A stretch of DNA of 44,179 bases from Planctomycetota bacterium (GCA_038746835.1 JBCDKH010000007.1:1-44179); one strand, 5' to 3'; positions 8,148-17,133 are shown, counted from the first letter of the stretch. Numbers and translations are program-made. The notes: generated by a model from the letters alone, not told the origin.

Positions 8148-8378
8148 ATGACGACCGAAGTCAAGCTTAAGAAGGTGGGCGAGCAGACCGTGATCGAGCT
8201 TCCGCAGGAAGTGCTCGAGCGTCTGCACGTGTCTGCGGGTGACAGCGTTCGACTTTCCGAGACGACGGACGGCGTGGCATTGGGTCGCGTCGAGGAATCG
8301 GAGCACGACCGGCAGATGCGGCTTGCGCAGGACGTGATGAAGCGCCGCGAGTCGATGTTGCGTCGCCTTGCAGAGTGA
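8148..8378 (+). CDS. AbrB/MazE/SpoVT-type antitoxin
   Basis: 76 residues. The N-terminal half (VKLKKVGEQTVIELPQEVLE, then VSAGDSVRL) is the swapped-hairpin AbrB/MazE DNA-binding fold; the C-terminal half is charged and helical, suitable for neutralising the toxin. The ATG at 8148 is set by a ribosome site (aggag at 8136-8140). The gene precedes a Doc-family toxin by 13 bases, so the pair forms a type II toxin-antitoxin operon in which antitoxin and toxin come from families that often mix. Confidence 0.88.
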   Translation: MTTEVKLKKVGEQTVIELPQEVLERLHVSAGDSVRLSETTDGVALGRVEESEHDRQMRLAQDVMKRRESMLRRLAE

Positions 8379-8391
8379 GTGGAGGGCCTCG

Positions 8392-8796
8392 ATGAAGGAC
8401 GACCCGATTTGGATCGAACGCTCGGTCGCTGATGCGCTCCATGAGCAGCAGCTGGAACTTCACGGCGGATCGTCCGGTGTGCGAGATGCGGGGCTGCTGG
8501 ACTCTGCGCTGAATCGGCCCCGGCAGCTTTTCGCATACTCCGACCCAACACCGGACATCCCGACGCTTGCCGCGTGCTACGCCTTTGCCATCGCACGCAA
8601 CCACGCCTTCGTCGACGGTAACAAGCGGACGGCGGCGGTCGTCTGCGAACTGTTCCTTAATCGAAACGGCTACGAGCTTGTCGCGGACAACGACGCCGCT
8701 TTCGACAAGTTCCTCGCCCTCGCTGCCGGAGACATCACCGAAGAGGCCTTCACCGATTGGCTTTCGGCCAACGTGCGAAAACTCGATTCTGACTAG
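8392..8796 (+). CDS. doc: Doc (death-on-curing) family toxin
   Basis: 134 residues with the Fic/Doc core HAFVDGNKRTAA, matching HxFx(D/N)GNKR, preceded by the family pattern VRDAGLLDSALNRP. Doc phosphorylates elongation factor Tu and stops translation, and the active-site His, Asp/Asn and Lys are kept. The start at 8392 follows a ggaggg ribosome site by a few bases; a frame extension upstream into the antitoxin is not needed. The module is complete and probably functional. Confidence 0.93.
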   Translation: MKDDPIWIERSVADALHEQQLELHGGSSGVRDAGLLDSALNRPRQLFAYSDPTPDIPTLAACYAFAIARNHAFVDGNKRTAAVVCELFLNRNGYELVADNDAAFDKFLALAAGDITEEAFTDWLSANVRKLDSD

Positions 8797-8870
8797 CTCA
8801 ATCGCTCGCCATCCGCGGTTTCGTTGAATCTGGAAACAGGCGTGCACCCGATTTTGCTGCACGCTGACGC

Positions 8871-9446
8871 ATGGCCTTCTCCACGTTCTTTTTCGCGTTG
8901 CTCTTTGCCGCCATGCCAGGCGCGAATCGGTCGCTCCTCGTCACAGACTTCAGTGAAACCGACGCCAATGCCGGGTGGCGAAACGTCAATGACAACGTCA
9001 TGGGCGGACGAAGTGACGGACAGCACCGCTTCGAGGACGACACGATGGTCCTCTTCGGCGACATCAATACCAACGGCGGCGGGTTCACCAGCGTGCGCCT
9101 GCCGATTGACCAGGGAAACCTGGCCGGGATGACGCACGTCACCCTGCGGATCAAGCCCGACGATCGTGGGCCGTGGCGATTCATTGCCTACGACGCCGAC
9201 AACCGTCGCATCAACTACCGAATCGACCTCGAGCCGACCGGCGAGCTGAGTGAGTGGCAGGAAGTCACCATCGCCATGGCCGACATGATTCCGTCGTGGC
9301 GCGGCCGGTCGCTTTCGGTCGAGCGCTATGGCCGCGTCGAGCCCTCGCGGATCTACCAGATCGGTCTGATCCTCAACGACACGCGCGACGGTCCGTACGA
9401 GCTTCGGGTCGACAGGATCGTTGCGACCGCGGTCGACAAGAGCTAG
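8871..9446 (+). CDS. CIA30-family protein, exported
   Basis: 191 residues. A short hydrophobic N-terminus (MAFSTFFFALLFAAMPGA) looks like a signal peptide. The rest matches the complex I intermediate-associated protein 30 fold, a galactose-binding-like beta sandwich, with the hallmark WRNVNDNVMGGRSDG near residues 36-50 and GGFTSVRLPI later. Bacterial members are of unknown function; a link to respiratory complex assembly is known only for eukaryotic relatives. The downstream gene is convergent and ends seven bases away. Confidence 0.85.
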   Translation: MAFSTFFFALLFAAMPGANRSLLVTDFSETDANAGWRNVNDNVMGGRSDGQHRFEDDTMVLFGDINTNGGGFTSVRLPIDQGNLAGMTHVTLRIKPDDRGPWRFIAYDADNRRINYRIDLEPTGELSEWQEVTIAMADMIPSWRGRSLSVERYGRVEPSRIYQIGLILNDTRDGPYELRVDRIVATAVDKS

Positions 9447-9453
9447 CTCCGCA

Positions 9454-10509
9454 TCATCGCAGCGGCCCCACGAGCACGATCGGACCCGTCGGTTGCGGTG
9501 TGCCGCCGGCGGGTTCGAGGCTGACGGCGACGGCGTTGAGATCGTCGGGCAGATCCGGCAGCTCGGAGTCAAACGTGCCGCGCCCGTCGTCGCCGACGGC
9601 GAACGTGCCGAGCGAGATCGGGTCACGCTCGACAGGCAGTGCCCAGGCCTGATACGTCTGTGCGGGCGTGGGCGGGACGAGGCCGTCGACGTCGAGCCGC
9701 AGTCGATCCGCCGTCGCGTTGAGCACAGCTCCGCCACCGGCGTCGGGGCGTGCCTCGGTGCCGGCGAGGGACGCGAGTTTCGAATCGGCCGAGAGTGCGA
9801 GGTCCAGTGTCGCCTGGGCCGCGACTAGACGTGCGTCGAGTCGCTGGGCGAACTGCGTCTGAGCTTCGAGTCGCTGTTCGAGGCGTGCCACAGTCAGCCG
9901 CAGGCCCGCGGCCTCTTGGCGAACGGTGGACGTTTCGCGTTGCAGCGATTCGAGGTCGGCCATCGCCTTTTGACGCCGTGCCTGCGTCGTCGCTAGATCA
10001 CCGGCGACGGTCGCCAGCTCGGTTTCGAGCGTCGCAATCGTCTGTTGCAGTTCCCGCCGTTGGACTTGGGCATCGTCCGCCTGCGCATCGGCCTTGTCGG
10101 CGTCTTCACGCAGTTGATCGACGAGTGCTTCTGCTGCGAGAACGCCCCGCTGGGCGTCCTGTCGTTGGACCGTCGTCCATCCGACAAAGACCGCACCGGC
10201 CGCCAGTGCTGGGGCGACCAAGGCGACCGGCCAGTTGGGCGAGTGGCGTTCGGGCACCGGCATCGAAATCGGGCCCGGCGGGTCGACGCGATCCCTCAGA
10301 CGACGCCAGGCCGCGGCGTCGATCGCGACCGGCTCGACGGAACCAGCCATCTCACTCGCGGCAACCAGCGCGCGGTCGACGGCTGCGAGGGCCTCGGTGT
10401 CGCCGGCATCGAGCCTGGCACGCGCGTCGCGCGCCTGCTCGTCGTCCGCGACGCCCAGCACGAAGGCGAGCATCAACACGTCGATCGACTCGTCGCGATC
10501 GTCGTTCAT
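9454..10509 (-). CDS. Anti-sigma factor with RskA-type C-terminal domain
   Basis: 351 residues. Residues 1-75 form a small helical N-terminal domain that would hold the sigma factor; a single membrane segment lies at 93-112 (WPVALVAPALAAGAVFVGW); an unusually long coiled coil spans about 125-235; and residues 260-351 match the anti-sigma-K-factor (RskA) C-terminal beta domain (TPAQTYQAWALP and following). The N-terminal region lacks an obvious HxxxCxxC zinc motif. The ATG overlaps the sigma factor stop by four bases (ATGA), so the two are translationally coupled. The coil would project the sensor domain well into the periplasm. Confidence 0.87.
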   Translation of the reverse strand: MNDDRDESIDVLMLAFVLGVADDEQARDARARLDAGDTEALAAVDRALVAASEMAGSVEPVAIDAAAWRRLRDRVDPPGPISMPVPERHSPNWPVALVAPALAAGAVFVGWTTVQRQDAQRGVLAAEALVDQLREDADKADAQADDAQVQRRELQQTIATLETELATVAGDLATTQARRQKAMADLESLQRETSTVRQEAAGLRLTVARLEQRLEAQTQFAQRLDARLVAAQATLDLALSADSKLASLAGTEARPDAGGGAVLNATADRLRLDVDGLVPPTPAQTYQAWALPVERDPISLGTFAVGDDGRGTFDSELPDLPDDLNAVAVSLEPAGGTPQPTGPIVLVGPLR

Positions 10510-11186
10510 GACGGCCTCCTCTCGTCGTTCGAAGACGTCCGCCCGGCCGATGCCGGCTCGGAGGCGTGGCTCTGCAACGCGTCGGCAATCCGCTGCAGGC
10601 TTCGACGGATGTGGCCCTTGTTCGTTCCGAGCGGCGTTTCGGTCTTCTCGGCGATCTCGGCGTGCGTCAGGCCGTCGAAGAAGGCGAGCTCGAGCGAGCG
10701 GCGCTGCGCTTCTGGCAGCGTGTCGAGTGCGTCGCCGACGGCTGACCGCAGCTCGTCATGCTGCGCACCCGCGAGTGGCTCGGTCTGTGCCGGATCTGCG
10801 GGCTCGAACAGCTCGGGCACCGTGCGGAGCCGTCGCTTTCGAAGGCGATCGAGGCATCGGCTGCGCGTCAGGGGCAACAAATAGCTCCGCACAGAACCCC
10901 GACTCGCCGAAAAACGATCGCCCTTTTCCCACAGCTCGATGAGCACATCCTGCAGGCAATCCTCCGCTTCGTGCAGGTCGCCCAGCATGCGTCGCGCCAG
11001 GCCCAACAGCATCGGCGCGTGCCTCTGGTAGAGGCGCTCCAGCGACGCAAGGTCTTGCCTGGCAATGCCGGCGAGGAGCTCAGAATCGTGCGGGTCGTCA
11101 GGCGTCACGGCAAGCAGCGAGCCCGCCCGGCGAACCTGCTGCCGAAAATGCCAGCGGTCTGCAAGATTCTGAGAGCGATGGGACAT
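10506..11186 (-). CDS. ECF-type RNA polymerase sigma factor
   Basis: 226 residues from MSHRSQNLADRW. Region 2 (about 47-118) contains ARRMLGDLHEAEDCLQDVLI, the usual core-binding/-10 helix, and region 4 (about 145-200) contains LPEAQRRSLELAFFDGLTHA and the recognition helix KTETPLGTNKGHIRRSLQ. The GTNKGHI part departs from the common GTVKSR pattern. It is followed by its anti-sigma gene with an ATGA overlap. A longer upstream frame exists, but the ATG at 11186 is more usual in length. Divergent from the DUF4394 gene, which could be a target; that is inference. Confidence 0.9.
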   Translation of the reverse strand: MSHRSQNLADRWHFRQQVRRAGSLLAVTPDDPHDSELLAGIARQDLASLERLYQRHAPMLLGLARRMLGDLHEAEDCLQDVLIELWEKGDRFSASRGSVRSYLLPLTRSRCLDRLRKRRLRTVPELFEPADPAQTEPLAGAQHDELRSAVGDALDTLPEAQRRSLELAFFDGLTHAEIAEKTETPLGTNKGHIRRSLQRIADALQSHASEPASAGRTSSNDERRPS

Positions 11187-11292
11187 GTTGCGCGGTCCGA
11201 TCAGCAGATCTCTCGTTGTTTGAAAGGTGTGGGGAGCATCCTCGACTTCCGGGCGAGAGAGAGCTGCAAGAACCGACCGGAGACAAATGCTC

Positions 11293-12159
11293 ATGAAAAC
11301 GACCCTAACTCTTGCTGCTGCAGCGTTTGCGACGCTGGTCGGCAGTGCGTCCGCCGAAATCATCTACGGCCTGACGACGCAGAACGACGTCTTCCTCATT
11401 GACAGTGCCGCACCGTCGGTCGTCCTCGACGGCGGTGCCGTCGGCGGCCTGCCGGCTGGCGTCGACCTGCAGGCGATCGACTATCGCGCTGCGACCGAGA
11501 CGATCTACCTGCTCGACGACATGGAGAACGTCTACACGTTCGATCCGGTCACGTTCGACGCGACGCTCGTCGGGACGTTCAGCCCCCGCATCCCTGGCGT
11601 CAGCTACGCGTTCGACTTCAACCCGGCCTTCTCGGGCGGCGAGTTCGCTCGCATCATCACCGACTCGAACGACAACCGCGTCATCAGCGGCGACACGGGT
11701 CAGTACCTTGCTCCCGTCGAGAAGACCGATGTCTTCTATCCGGCCGGCGACCCGAACTTCGGCGCTGATCCGAACATTGCCGGCATCGCCTACACCAATA
11801 GCTTCGGCGTTCCGACGTCGACTCAGCAGTTCGGCATCGATAGTGACCTGGGCGTCCTGGTCACCGTCGCCAACAACGCCGGCACGCTCGACACCGTCGG
11901 CAGTCTCGGCGTTGGCTTGATCACCAACGAGCTCGGCTTCGACATCTCAGGTGCCACCGGCATCGCCTACGCCGCTCTGCAGGACGGCCCGAACAGCGGC
12001 CTGTTCACGATCGATCTTGCGACCGGGGCCGCAACGGAAGTCGGCGACTTCGGTTCGGGCGACCTGGTCCGCAGCCTGACGGTCATCCCGATCCCCGAGC
12101 CGACCACCCTCGGCCTGGCCGGTGTCGCCGCGATGACGCTGCTCCGTCGTCGTCGCTGA
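11293..12159 (+). CDS. DUF4394 PEP-CTERM surface protein
   Basis: 288 residues. Signal peptide MKTTLTLAAAAFATLVGSASA; then a DUF4394 body beginning EIIYGLTTQNDVFLID, whose repeating beta blades suggest a propeller; then a C-terminal PEP-CTERM sorting signal (IPEPTTLGLAGVAAMTLL followed by RRRR). PEP-CTERM tails are cut by an exosortase and retain proteins at the cell envelope or matrix; the enzyme is not in this window. ATG at 11293 gives the cleanest signal peptide; ATG at 11287 is the alternative. A strong intrinsic terminator follows. Confidence 0.88.
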   Translation: MKTTLTLAAAAFATLVGSASAEIIYGLTTQNDVFLIDSAAPSVVLDGGAVGGLPAGVDLQAIDYRAATETIYLLDDMENVYTFDPVTFDATLVGTFSPRIPGVSYAFDFNPAFSGGEFARIITDSNDNRVISGDTGQYLAPVEKTDVFYPAGDPNFGADPNIAGIAYTNSFGVPTSTQQFGIDSDLGVLVTVANNAGTLDTVGSLGVGLITNELGFDISGATGIAYAALQDGPNSGLFTIDLATGAATEVGDFGSGDLVRSLTVIPIPEPTTLGLAGVAAMTLLRRRR

Positions 12160-12191
12160 TTGATGCGGTAGGACAATTCACCACAGCACTG

Positions 12192-12230
12192 CCCGGGTGC
12201 CGAGCTTTGAAGCTCGGCACCCGGGTTTTT
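12192..12230 (+). terminator. Strong intrinsic terminator
   Basis: Perfect 16-bp arms (12192-12207 and 12210-12225) rich in G/C, immediately followed by a run of five T (12226-12230). It ends the DUF4394 transcript, 33 bp after its stop codon. It is the cleanest Rho-independent terminator in the window. Confidence 0.93.
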
Positions 12231-12379
12231 CTTTGAAGTTCCTGGCAGCTTCGCGATGTCAATCGGTTCGGTTGCGCTCATTGCCGCACCTCGGTTTCCT
12301 GCAAGCAGCGGCAGGTCTCTGCTACAGCTTGTCCATCGCCCCAGCAGGCGACGCACAAGAACCCGAACCTGGAATGTCC

Positions 12380-13798
12380 ATGCCCTCTCGTCGTCATCGC
12401 CCGTCCCGCTGCCGCCGTGCTCTGCTCACGGCAGCTTGCACGACTGTGGCCGTCACAGGCGTCTCAGCGTCGACGCCGCCGTCGACCGAGCCGACGCCGG
12501 AAGAGTTGCTCGCGCAGATCAAAGCGTTGCAGGCTCAGGTTGAGCGACTGCAGGAGTCGCAGGATCGCAACGCGTCTCAAGCTGAGACAAACCCTTCGAC
12601 CAAGCAAGAGGCACTCGAGACGGTCCTCGCTGAAGAGGACGATCGAAAGCAGAGGCCGACGTTCCTGCAGGCGGTCGGCACGGACTCGCCGGGGCCCTTC
12701 GCGGGCTTTGCCGAGGGCAAGTTCTTCCTGGGCGACGTCGATGGCAACTTCTTCTTCAATCCGAACCTGCAGATCCAGGCCCGGCACGTTGCCAACTACA
12801 GCGACGCAGGCAACGACACCGACTTCGGCTGGGAAATGCGGCGCGTCAAGGCCGGCGCTTCCGGCCACATCTACACGCCCGAGCTGGAGTACAGCGTCAC
12901 GTTTGGGTTCAGTCGCGGCAGCACCAGCATCGCACTCGAAAACGCGAACATCCAATACAGCCCGGAAGACGGGTTGTTCGGCGTCGAGCACACCTCCTTC
13001 CTCGTCGGCCAGTTCAAAGATCCGACGTTCTTCGAAGAAAAGACGAGTTCGAAGCGTCAACTGGCAGCCGACCGCTCGTACGCGAACGAGCGACTGGCCG
13101 GCGGTCTGACGGACTTCGTCCAGGGCATCCAGTACCTTTACAACGACGGTCGAATCGCCTGGCAGGTCGGCTACCTCGACGGGGCCAACACCGACCAGAC
13201 GAGCTTCATCGATCCGGCAGGTACGAGCTTCTTCTTCGCACTCAACGGCCGATTCGACATCCTGCTCAAGGGTGAGAACGCCCGCGTCTTCCGTGACTTC
13301 ACCGCGCTCAACACCGAAGAGGACAGCCTCCGCGCCGGAGCGGGCTTCCTGGTCGACCTCGGCGACAACGATCCGGGCAGCTTCCTGTACGACCTGTTCG
13401 CGACGGCCGACATCTCGTACGAGACGGCGAGCGGGTTCGGCTTCTTCGGGGCCGGCATGCTGCGAGCGTTCGACAACAGCGGCGTCGAGTTCATCGACCT
13501 CGGCTTCGTCACCAAGGCCAGCCAGATCATCGATCGAGACAAAGGCCTCGAAGGCTTCGGTCAGATCTCCGCGGTCTTCCTGGAGAACGACGACCCTCGC
13601 AGCGGCGAGCAGTTCATGCCCGAAATCGTCGGCGGCATCAACAAGTACTGGGAAGGTCACAACGTCAAGATGACCATCGACGCCGGCGTCCTGCCCAACG
13701 GCAGCGGCGTGGGCAACTTCACTGGCATCGGCTACCGCGGCTTCTCGGGCAACGACCTCGAGTTCACCGTCCGCGGGCAGATTCAGCTGTTGATCTGA
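12380..13798 (+). CDS. OprP/OprO-type outer-membrane porin
   Basis: 472 residues. A signal peptide (basic stretch then LLTAACTTVAVTGVSA), a short periplasmic coiled coil (EELLAQIKALQAQVERLQES, about residues 35-55), then a beta-barrel with amphipathic strands and aromatic girdles, and a short strand ending IQLLI. The pattern of a trimerising coil followed by a 16-strand-type barrel is that of phosphate-selective porins O and P. Substrate is not predictable; phosphate is only the family default. ATG at 12380 is chosen because gga lies six bases before it; ATG at 12374 is the alternative. It ends 16 bp from the convergent nagZ. Confidence 0.85.
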   Translation: MPSRRHRPSRCRRALLTAACTTVAVTGVSASTPPSTEPTPEELLAQIKALQAQVERLQESQDRNASQAETNPSTKQEALETVLAEEDDRKQRPTFLQAVGTDSPGPFAGFAEGKFFLGDVDGNFFFNPNLQIQARHVANYSDAGNDTDFGWEMRRVKAGASGHIYTPELEYSVTFGFSRGSTSIALENANIQYSPEDGLFGVEHTSFLVGQFKDPTFFEEKTSSKRQLAADRSYANERLAGGLTDFVQGIQYLYNDGRIAWQVGYLDGANTDQTSFIDPAGTSFFFALNGRFDILLKGENARVFRDFTALNTEEDSLRAGAGFLVDLGDNDPGSFLYDLFATADISYETASGFGFFGAGMLRAFDNSGVEFIDLGFVTKASQIIDRDKGLEGFGQISAVFLENDDPRSGEQFMPEIVGGINKYWEGHNVKMTIDAGVLPNGSGVGNFTGIGYRGFSGNDLEFTVRGQIQLLI

Positions 13799-13814
13799 TT
13801 CCGCAAGATCGCTG

Positions 13815-14750
13815 TCACGCGTCGTTCGCCGCGGCGATGACGTCGGCGGCGAACTCGTCCAATGCGCTGTTGCACCCGTGCAGCAACCAGTCCGCCCCGG
13901 CGTCGGCGGCGCGGCGGAGCGTTTGTGACAGCGTCATGCCTACGCGCGCCCCGGCCATGTCGAGGCTGTCGGTGACGATCGTCCCGCGGAAGCCCAGCTC
14001 GCTGCGAAGGAGCCCGGTCGTGATGGGTTTCGACAGGCTGGCCGGGCGATCGGGGTCGAGGTCGCGATGGACGAGGTGAGCTGTCATGATGGCCAGGTCG
14101 TCGCGCTGGGCGAACGCTTTGAACGGAGCGAGCTCGATGTCGCGTTGCCACACGTCTGTGACGTCCGGCAGTGCGTGATGCGAGTCTTCGTTCGCCGAGC
14201 CGTGGCCGGGGAAATGCTTGAGGCACGGCGTGATGCCGTGAAGGACGTGCGCGTCGATGACGTCGCCCGCAACCTCCGCTACCACGCTCGGATCGGCCGA
14301 AAAACACCGACCGAGCGCCGCCATGACCGGGCCGTCGGGGTTGACCGCGACGTCGACGCCGGGCGCGAAGTTGAGCGTGATGCCGAGTCGTGCCATCTCG
14401 GCACACGACGCGTCCAGTACGCCCCGCCGCTCGTCGACTGGCATCGTCGCGAGGTCCACCGGCGACGGCAGCGGCGCGAACCCGGCCGACGGCTTGAGCC
14501 GCGCAACGCGTCCGCCTTCTTGATCGATGCTGACGACGACGTCGCCCAGCCGCTCGCGAACGTGAGCGATCAGTTCCGCGACCTGCGTCGGCGACTCGAC
14601 GTTGCGGACCTCGCCGCTGCGGATGTCCTTCTCGAACAGCACCACGCCCACCACGCCAGCCTCGGCACACGCGTCGAGGTCGCGCTCTAGTCGCTCGTCA
14701 CCCGGCCGCGAACCGCGCAGGCCGAGGATGAGGCGGTCGGCGAGGCTCAC
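13815..14750 (-). CDS. nagZ: Beta-N-acetylhexosaminidase (GH3)
   Basis: 311 residues with a GTG start that overlaps the symporter stop by four bases (GTGA). The NagZ active site is clear: LKHFPGHGSANEDSHH (residues 177-192, supplying the His/Asp acid-base pair) and TDSLDM, where D261 is the expected nucleophile. There is no signal peptide, so it is cytoplasmic as in Gram-negatives. NagZ removes GlcNAc from muropeptides or GlcNAc-anhydroMurNAc, giving the substrate of AnmK two genes upstream. It is the last gene of the operon. Confidence 0.94.
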   Translation of the reverse strand: MSLADRLILGLRGSRPGDERLERDLDACAEAGVVGVVLFEKDIRSGEVRNVESPTQVAELIAHVRERLGDVVVSIDQEGGRVARLKPSAGFAPLPSPVDLATMPVDERRGVLDASCAEMARLGITLNFAPGVDVAVNPDGPVMAALGRCFSADPSVVAEVAGDVIDAHVLHGITPCLKHFPGHGSANEDSHHALPDVTDVWQRDIELAPFKAFAQRDDLAIMTAHLVHRDLDPDRPASLSKPITTGLLRSELGFRGTIVTDSLDMAGARVGMTLSQTLRRAADAGADWLLHGCNSALDEFAADVIAAANDA

Positions 14751-16237
14751 TTGATCTCCTCCGCGAGGACCACCTCGAAGCCGCGTTGCTGCGACTCGGG
14801 GATCGGGCGCTTGCCCTTCTGCAGCGCGCAAACCAGCAGGCTCGCACTGAAGGCGACGACCATCCACCAGCCGATCGACGTGCCGCTGAACTCTCTCATG
14901 AGGTGCACGGTGACGGCACCCGTGACGAGCGCGGCGATGATCGTCGCACCCGATCCGCGGTCCAATAGCAGCACGCAGACGAAGACGGCGAGCAGCCCGG
15001 CGTAGGCGTAGGTCATGACGCCCAGCGCGAAGGGAATGATGCCTTCCTCCTCACCCGCGGCGACGATCGCGAAGATGATCGCGAAGGTCGACAGGCCGAC
15101 GCCGACGACGAGGTTGCCGATGCGTGCGACCTTGGCCGAGTCTGCCTCGGTCTTGCCGCCCAGGCCGAGGTCGAGCACGAGGGCACTGGACATCGACGCC
15201 ATCGTCGAGTCCATGCTGCTCATCGCGGCGGCGAAAAGCCCGGCGATGAGCAGGCCTCGCAGGCCGACTGGCAGGTCGCTCAGGATGAAGCTCAAAAAGA
15301 CGCGCCGCGTTCCATCGGCGAGGCCCTCTGCGCTGTTGGAGTCGCGAAGGAAGAGCATCAGGCCCACCGTCATGAACAGCGACACCACGGCGATCGCGGC
15401 AACCTGCGAGCCGATCAGTGCACCTGCCGCCCGTCCTGCACTCCGCGAGCTGAAGAGCCGCTGGGCCATGTCCTGGTCGGTGCCGAGCGAGGCCGCGTTG
15501 AACAGCACCCAGCCGATCAGCACGGACCAAAGCGAGAACGTCGACGTCATGCTCGGCGTCAGGTCGATCAGCTTGAGCTTCCCGGCATCGCCGAGCGAAT
15601 CGGTCGCTGCGGAGAACGGCATGTCGATCTGACCGGTGAGCACCAGAATGCTCCCGCCGACGGCGATGACGAGCACGATCGCCTGGAGCGTGTCGGTCCA
15701 GATGACCGCTTTGATGCCGCCCCACGACGTGTAGATCAAAGCGGCCACTGCGAAGGCAAGTGTGCAAACCACGAGTTGCCACTCTTGAAGGTCATCAAAG
15801 AAGATCATGCTCATCGCGATGGCCGCGACGTAGACGCGGACCCCGCTGGCGAGCAGCCGGCCGAGGAAAAACATGCTCGCACAAGCGCGTCTCGCCACGA
15901 CGCCCCGTCGGTCGCCGATGACCTCGTAGACCGTCGACACGTTCGCCGCGAAGAACTTCGGCAGGAAGAGCCACGAGACGAGCACGGCTGCGATGACCGT
16001 CGCGATCGACGCCGAGAGATAGGTCAGGTCGCTGAGATACGCCTGCTGCGGCCCGCCGATGAAGGTGACGCCGCTGAGGCTCGTCGCCAGGACCGAGATG
16101 CCGATCGCCCACGCCGGCACGCGTCGGCCGCCGCGGTAGAGATCGTCGGCGGACTTGCTGCCGCGACCTGCCAAGAGGCCGATCGAGAGCACGACGCCCA
16201 TGTACGCCGCGAGGATGAGCCAATCGACCAGCGTCAT
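14747..16237 (-). CDS. Sodium/solute symporter (SSS family)
   Basis: 496 residues, about 13 membrane segments. The N-terminal region has the SSS pattern (LYRGGRRVPAWAIGISVLAT, then SGVTFIGGPQQAYLSD). Family members import sugars, sialic acid, amino acids or vitamins with Na+. Its position between murQ and nagZ, with four-base overlaps on both sides, suggests an amino-sugar or muropeptide-derived substrate such as MurNAc or anhydroMurNAc; this is inferred from context only. The last residues LAEEIK are followed directly by the nagZ start. Confidence 0.9.
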   Translation of the reverse strand: MTLVDWLILAAYMGVVLSIGLLAGRGSKSADDLYRGGRRVPAWAIGISVLATSLSGVTFIGGPQQAYLSDLTYLSASIATVIAAVLVSWLFLPKFFAANVSTVYEVIGDRRGVVARRACASMFFLGRLLASGVRVYVAAIAMSMIFFDDLQEWQLVVCTLAFAVAALIYTSWGGIKAVIWTDTLQAIVLVIAVGGSILVLTGQIDMPFSAATDSLGDAGKLKLIDLTPSMTSTFSLWSVLIGWVLFNAASLGTDQDMAQRLFSSRSAGRAAGALIGSQVAAIAVVSLFMTVGLMLFLRDSNSAEGLADGTRRVFLSFILSDLPVGLRGLLIAGLFAAAMSSMDSTMASMSSALVLDLGLGGKTEADSAKVARIGNLVVGVGLSTFAIIFAIVAAGEEEGIIPFALGVMTYAYAGLLAVFVCVLLLDRGSGATIIAALVTGAVTVHLMREFSGTSIGWWMVVAFSASLLVCALQKGKRPIPESQQRGFEVVLAEEIK

Positions 16238-17133
16238 GCGATCGCCTTGCGAAGGTTGCCCTCGGTCTCGTCCAGCAGGTCCTCGGCCTCGAGGAAGTCG
16301 ACGCCCTTGGTCGCCATGACGATCGCCGTCTTCACTCGGCCTTCGCCGGCTTCGAGCATGCGGAACGCGTCATCGCGGCTGAGGTCGAGCATCCACATCA
16401 GGATGCGGGCGGCGCGGTCTTCGAGCTTGTCGTTGGTCGCACGCAGGTCGACCATGAGGTCGTCGTGCGTCTTGTTCATCCGCACCATCAGGCCGGTCGA
16501 AATCATGTTGAGCGCCAGCTTCGTCGCGGTGCCGGCCTTGAGGCGCGTCGAGCCGACGAGCACCTCCGGCCCCGTCTGCAGGTGGAGCACGTGGTCGGGC
16601 TTTGGCTCGTCCGGCACGATGCCGCAGGTGAGCAGGCCCGTCAGACAACCCTTCTCGGCACCGAGCTCGATCGCGCCCAGTGCGTACGGCGTCGTGCCGC
16701 CGGCGGTGATGCCCAGGACGGTGTCGCGATCGGTCAGGTCGAACCGGCCGAAGACGTCGGCGATGCCGCGGCGGTCGTCTTCGAGGCCTTCGGACGAGAC
16801 GGTCAGGGCCGACGTGCCGCCGGCGATGATGCCGACGACGCGGCCGGGCTCGACGTCGAAGGTCGGCGGGCACTCGCTGGCATCGAGCACGCCGAGCCGG
16901 CCCGACGTTCCCGCCCCGGCGTAGAAGACGCGGCCGTTGTCTTTGAAACGCCGGACGATCGCGTCGACGAACGCCGCGATCTGCGGCACGGCCTTCCGCA
17001 CTGCGGCTGCCGCGACGGCGTCCTGGTCGCTCATGAGCAAGAGAAAGTCGGCCGTCGGCAGGGCGTCGGAGCCGGTCGCTTCGGGGAGTCGGCCTTCGGT
17101 TGGCACGTGCGACCGATCCGGCGGCAGGTTCAT
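16234..17133 (-). CDS. murQ: N-acetylmuramic acid 6-phosphate etherase
   Basis: 299 residues. The SIS-fold active region YAGAGTSGRLGVLDASECPP (71-90) contains the Glu (E87) expected to catalyse lactyl ether cleavage, followed by IIAGGTSAL and LGITAGGTTPYALGA. It converts MurNAc-6-phosphate to GlcNAc-6-phosphate and lactate, directly downstream of AnmK in the pathway. ATG at 17133 is chosen because it makes an ATGA overlap with the anmK stop, as at the next junction; an ATG at 17148 is the alternative. Full family length. Confidence 0.96.
   Translation of the reverse strand: MNLPPDRSHVPTEGRLPEATGSDALPTADFLLLMSDQDAVAAAAVRKAVPQIAAFVDAIVRRFKDNGRVFYAGAGTSGRLGVLDASECPPTFDVEPGRVVGIIAGGTSALTVSSEGLEDDRRGIADVFGRFDLTDRDTVLGITAGGTTPYALGAIELGAEKGCLTGLLTCGIVPDEPKPDHVLHLQTGPEVLVGSTRLKAGTATKLALNMISTGLMVRMNKTHDDLMVDLRATNDKLEDRAARILMWMLDLSRDDAFRMLEAGEGRVKTAIVMATKGVDFLEAEDLLDETEGNLRKAIA

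Noticed and set aside
12192-12230. A coding start for the porin inside the terminator
   Set aside because: The frame is open from 12197, but that stretch is a terminator hairpin and the signal peptide begins only at 12374/12380.
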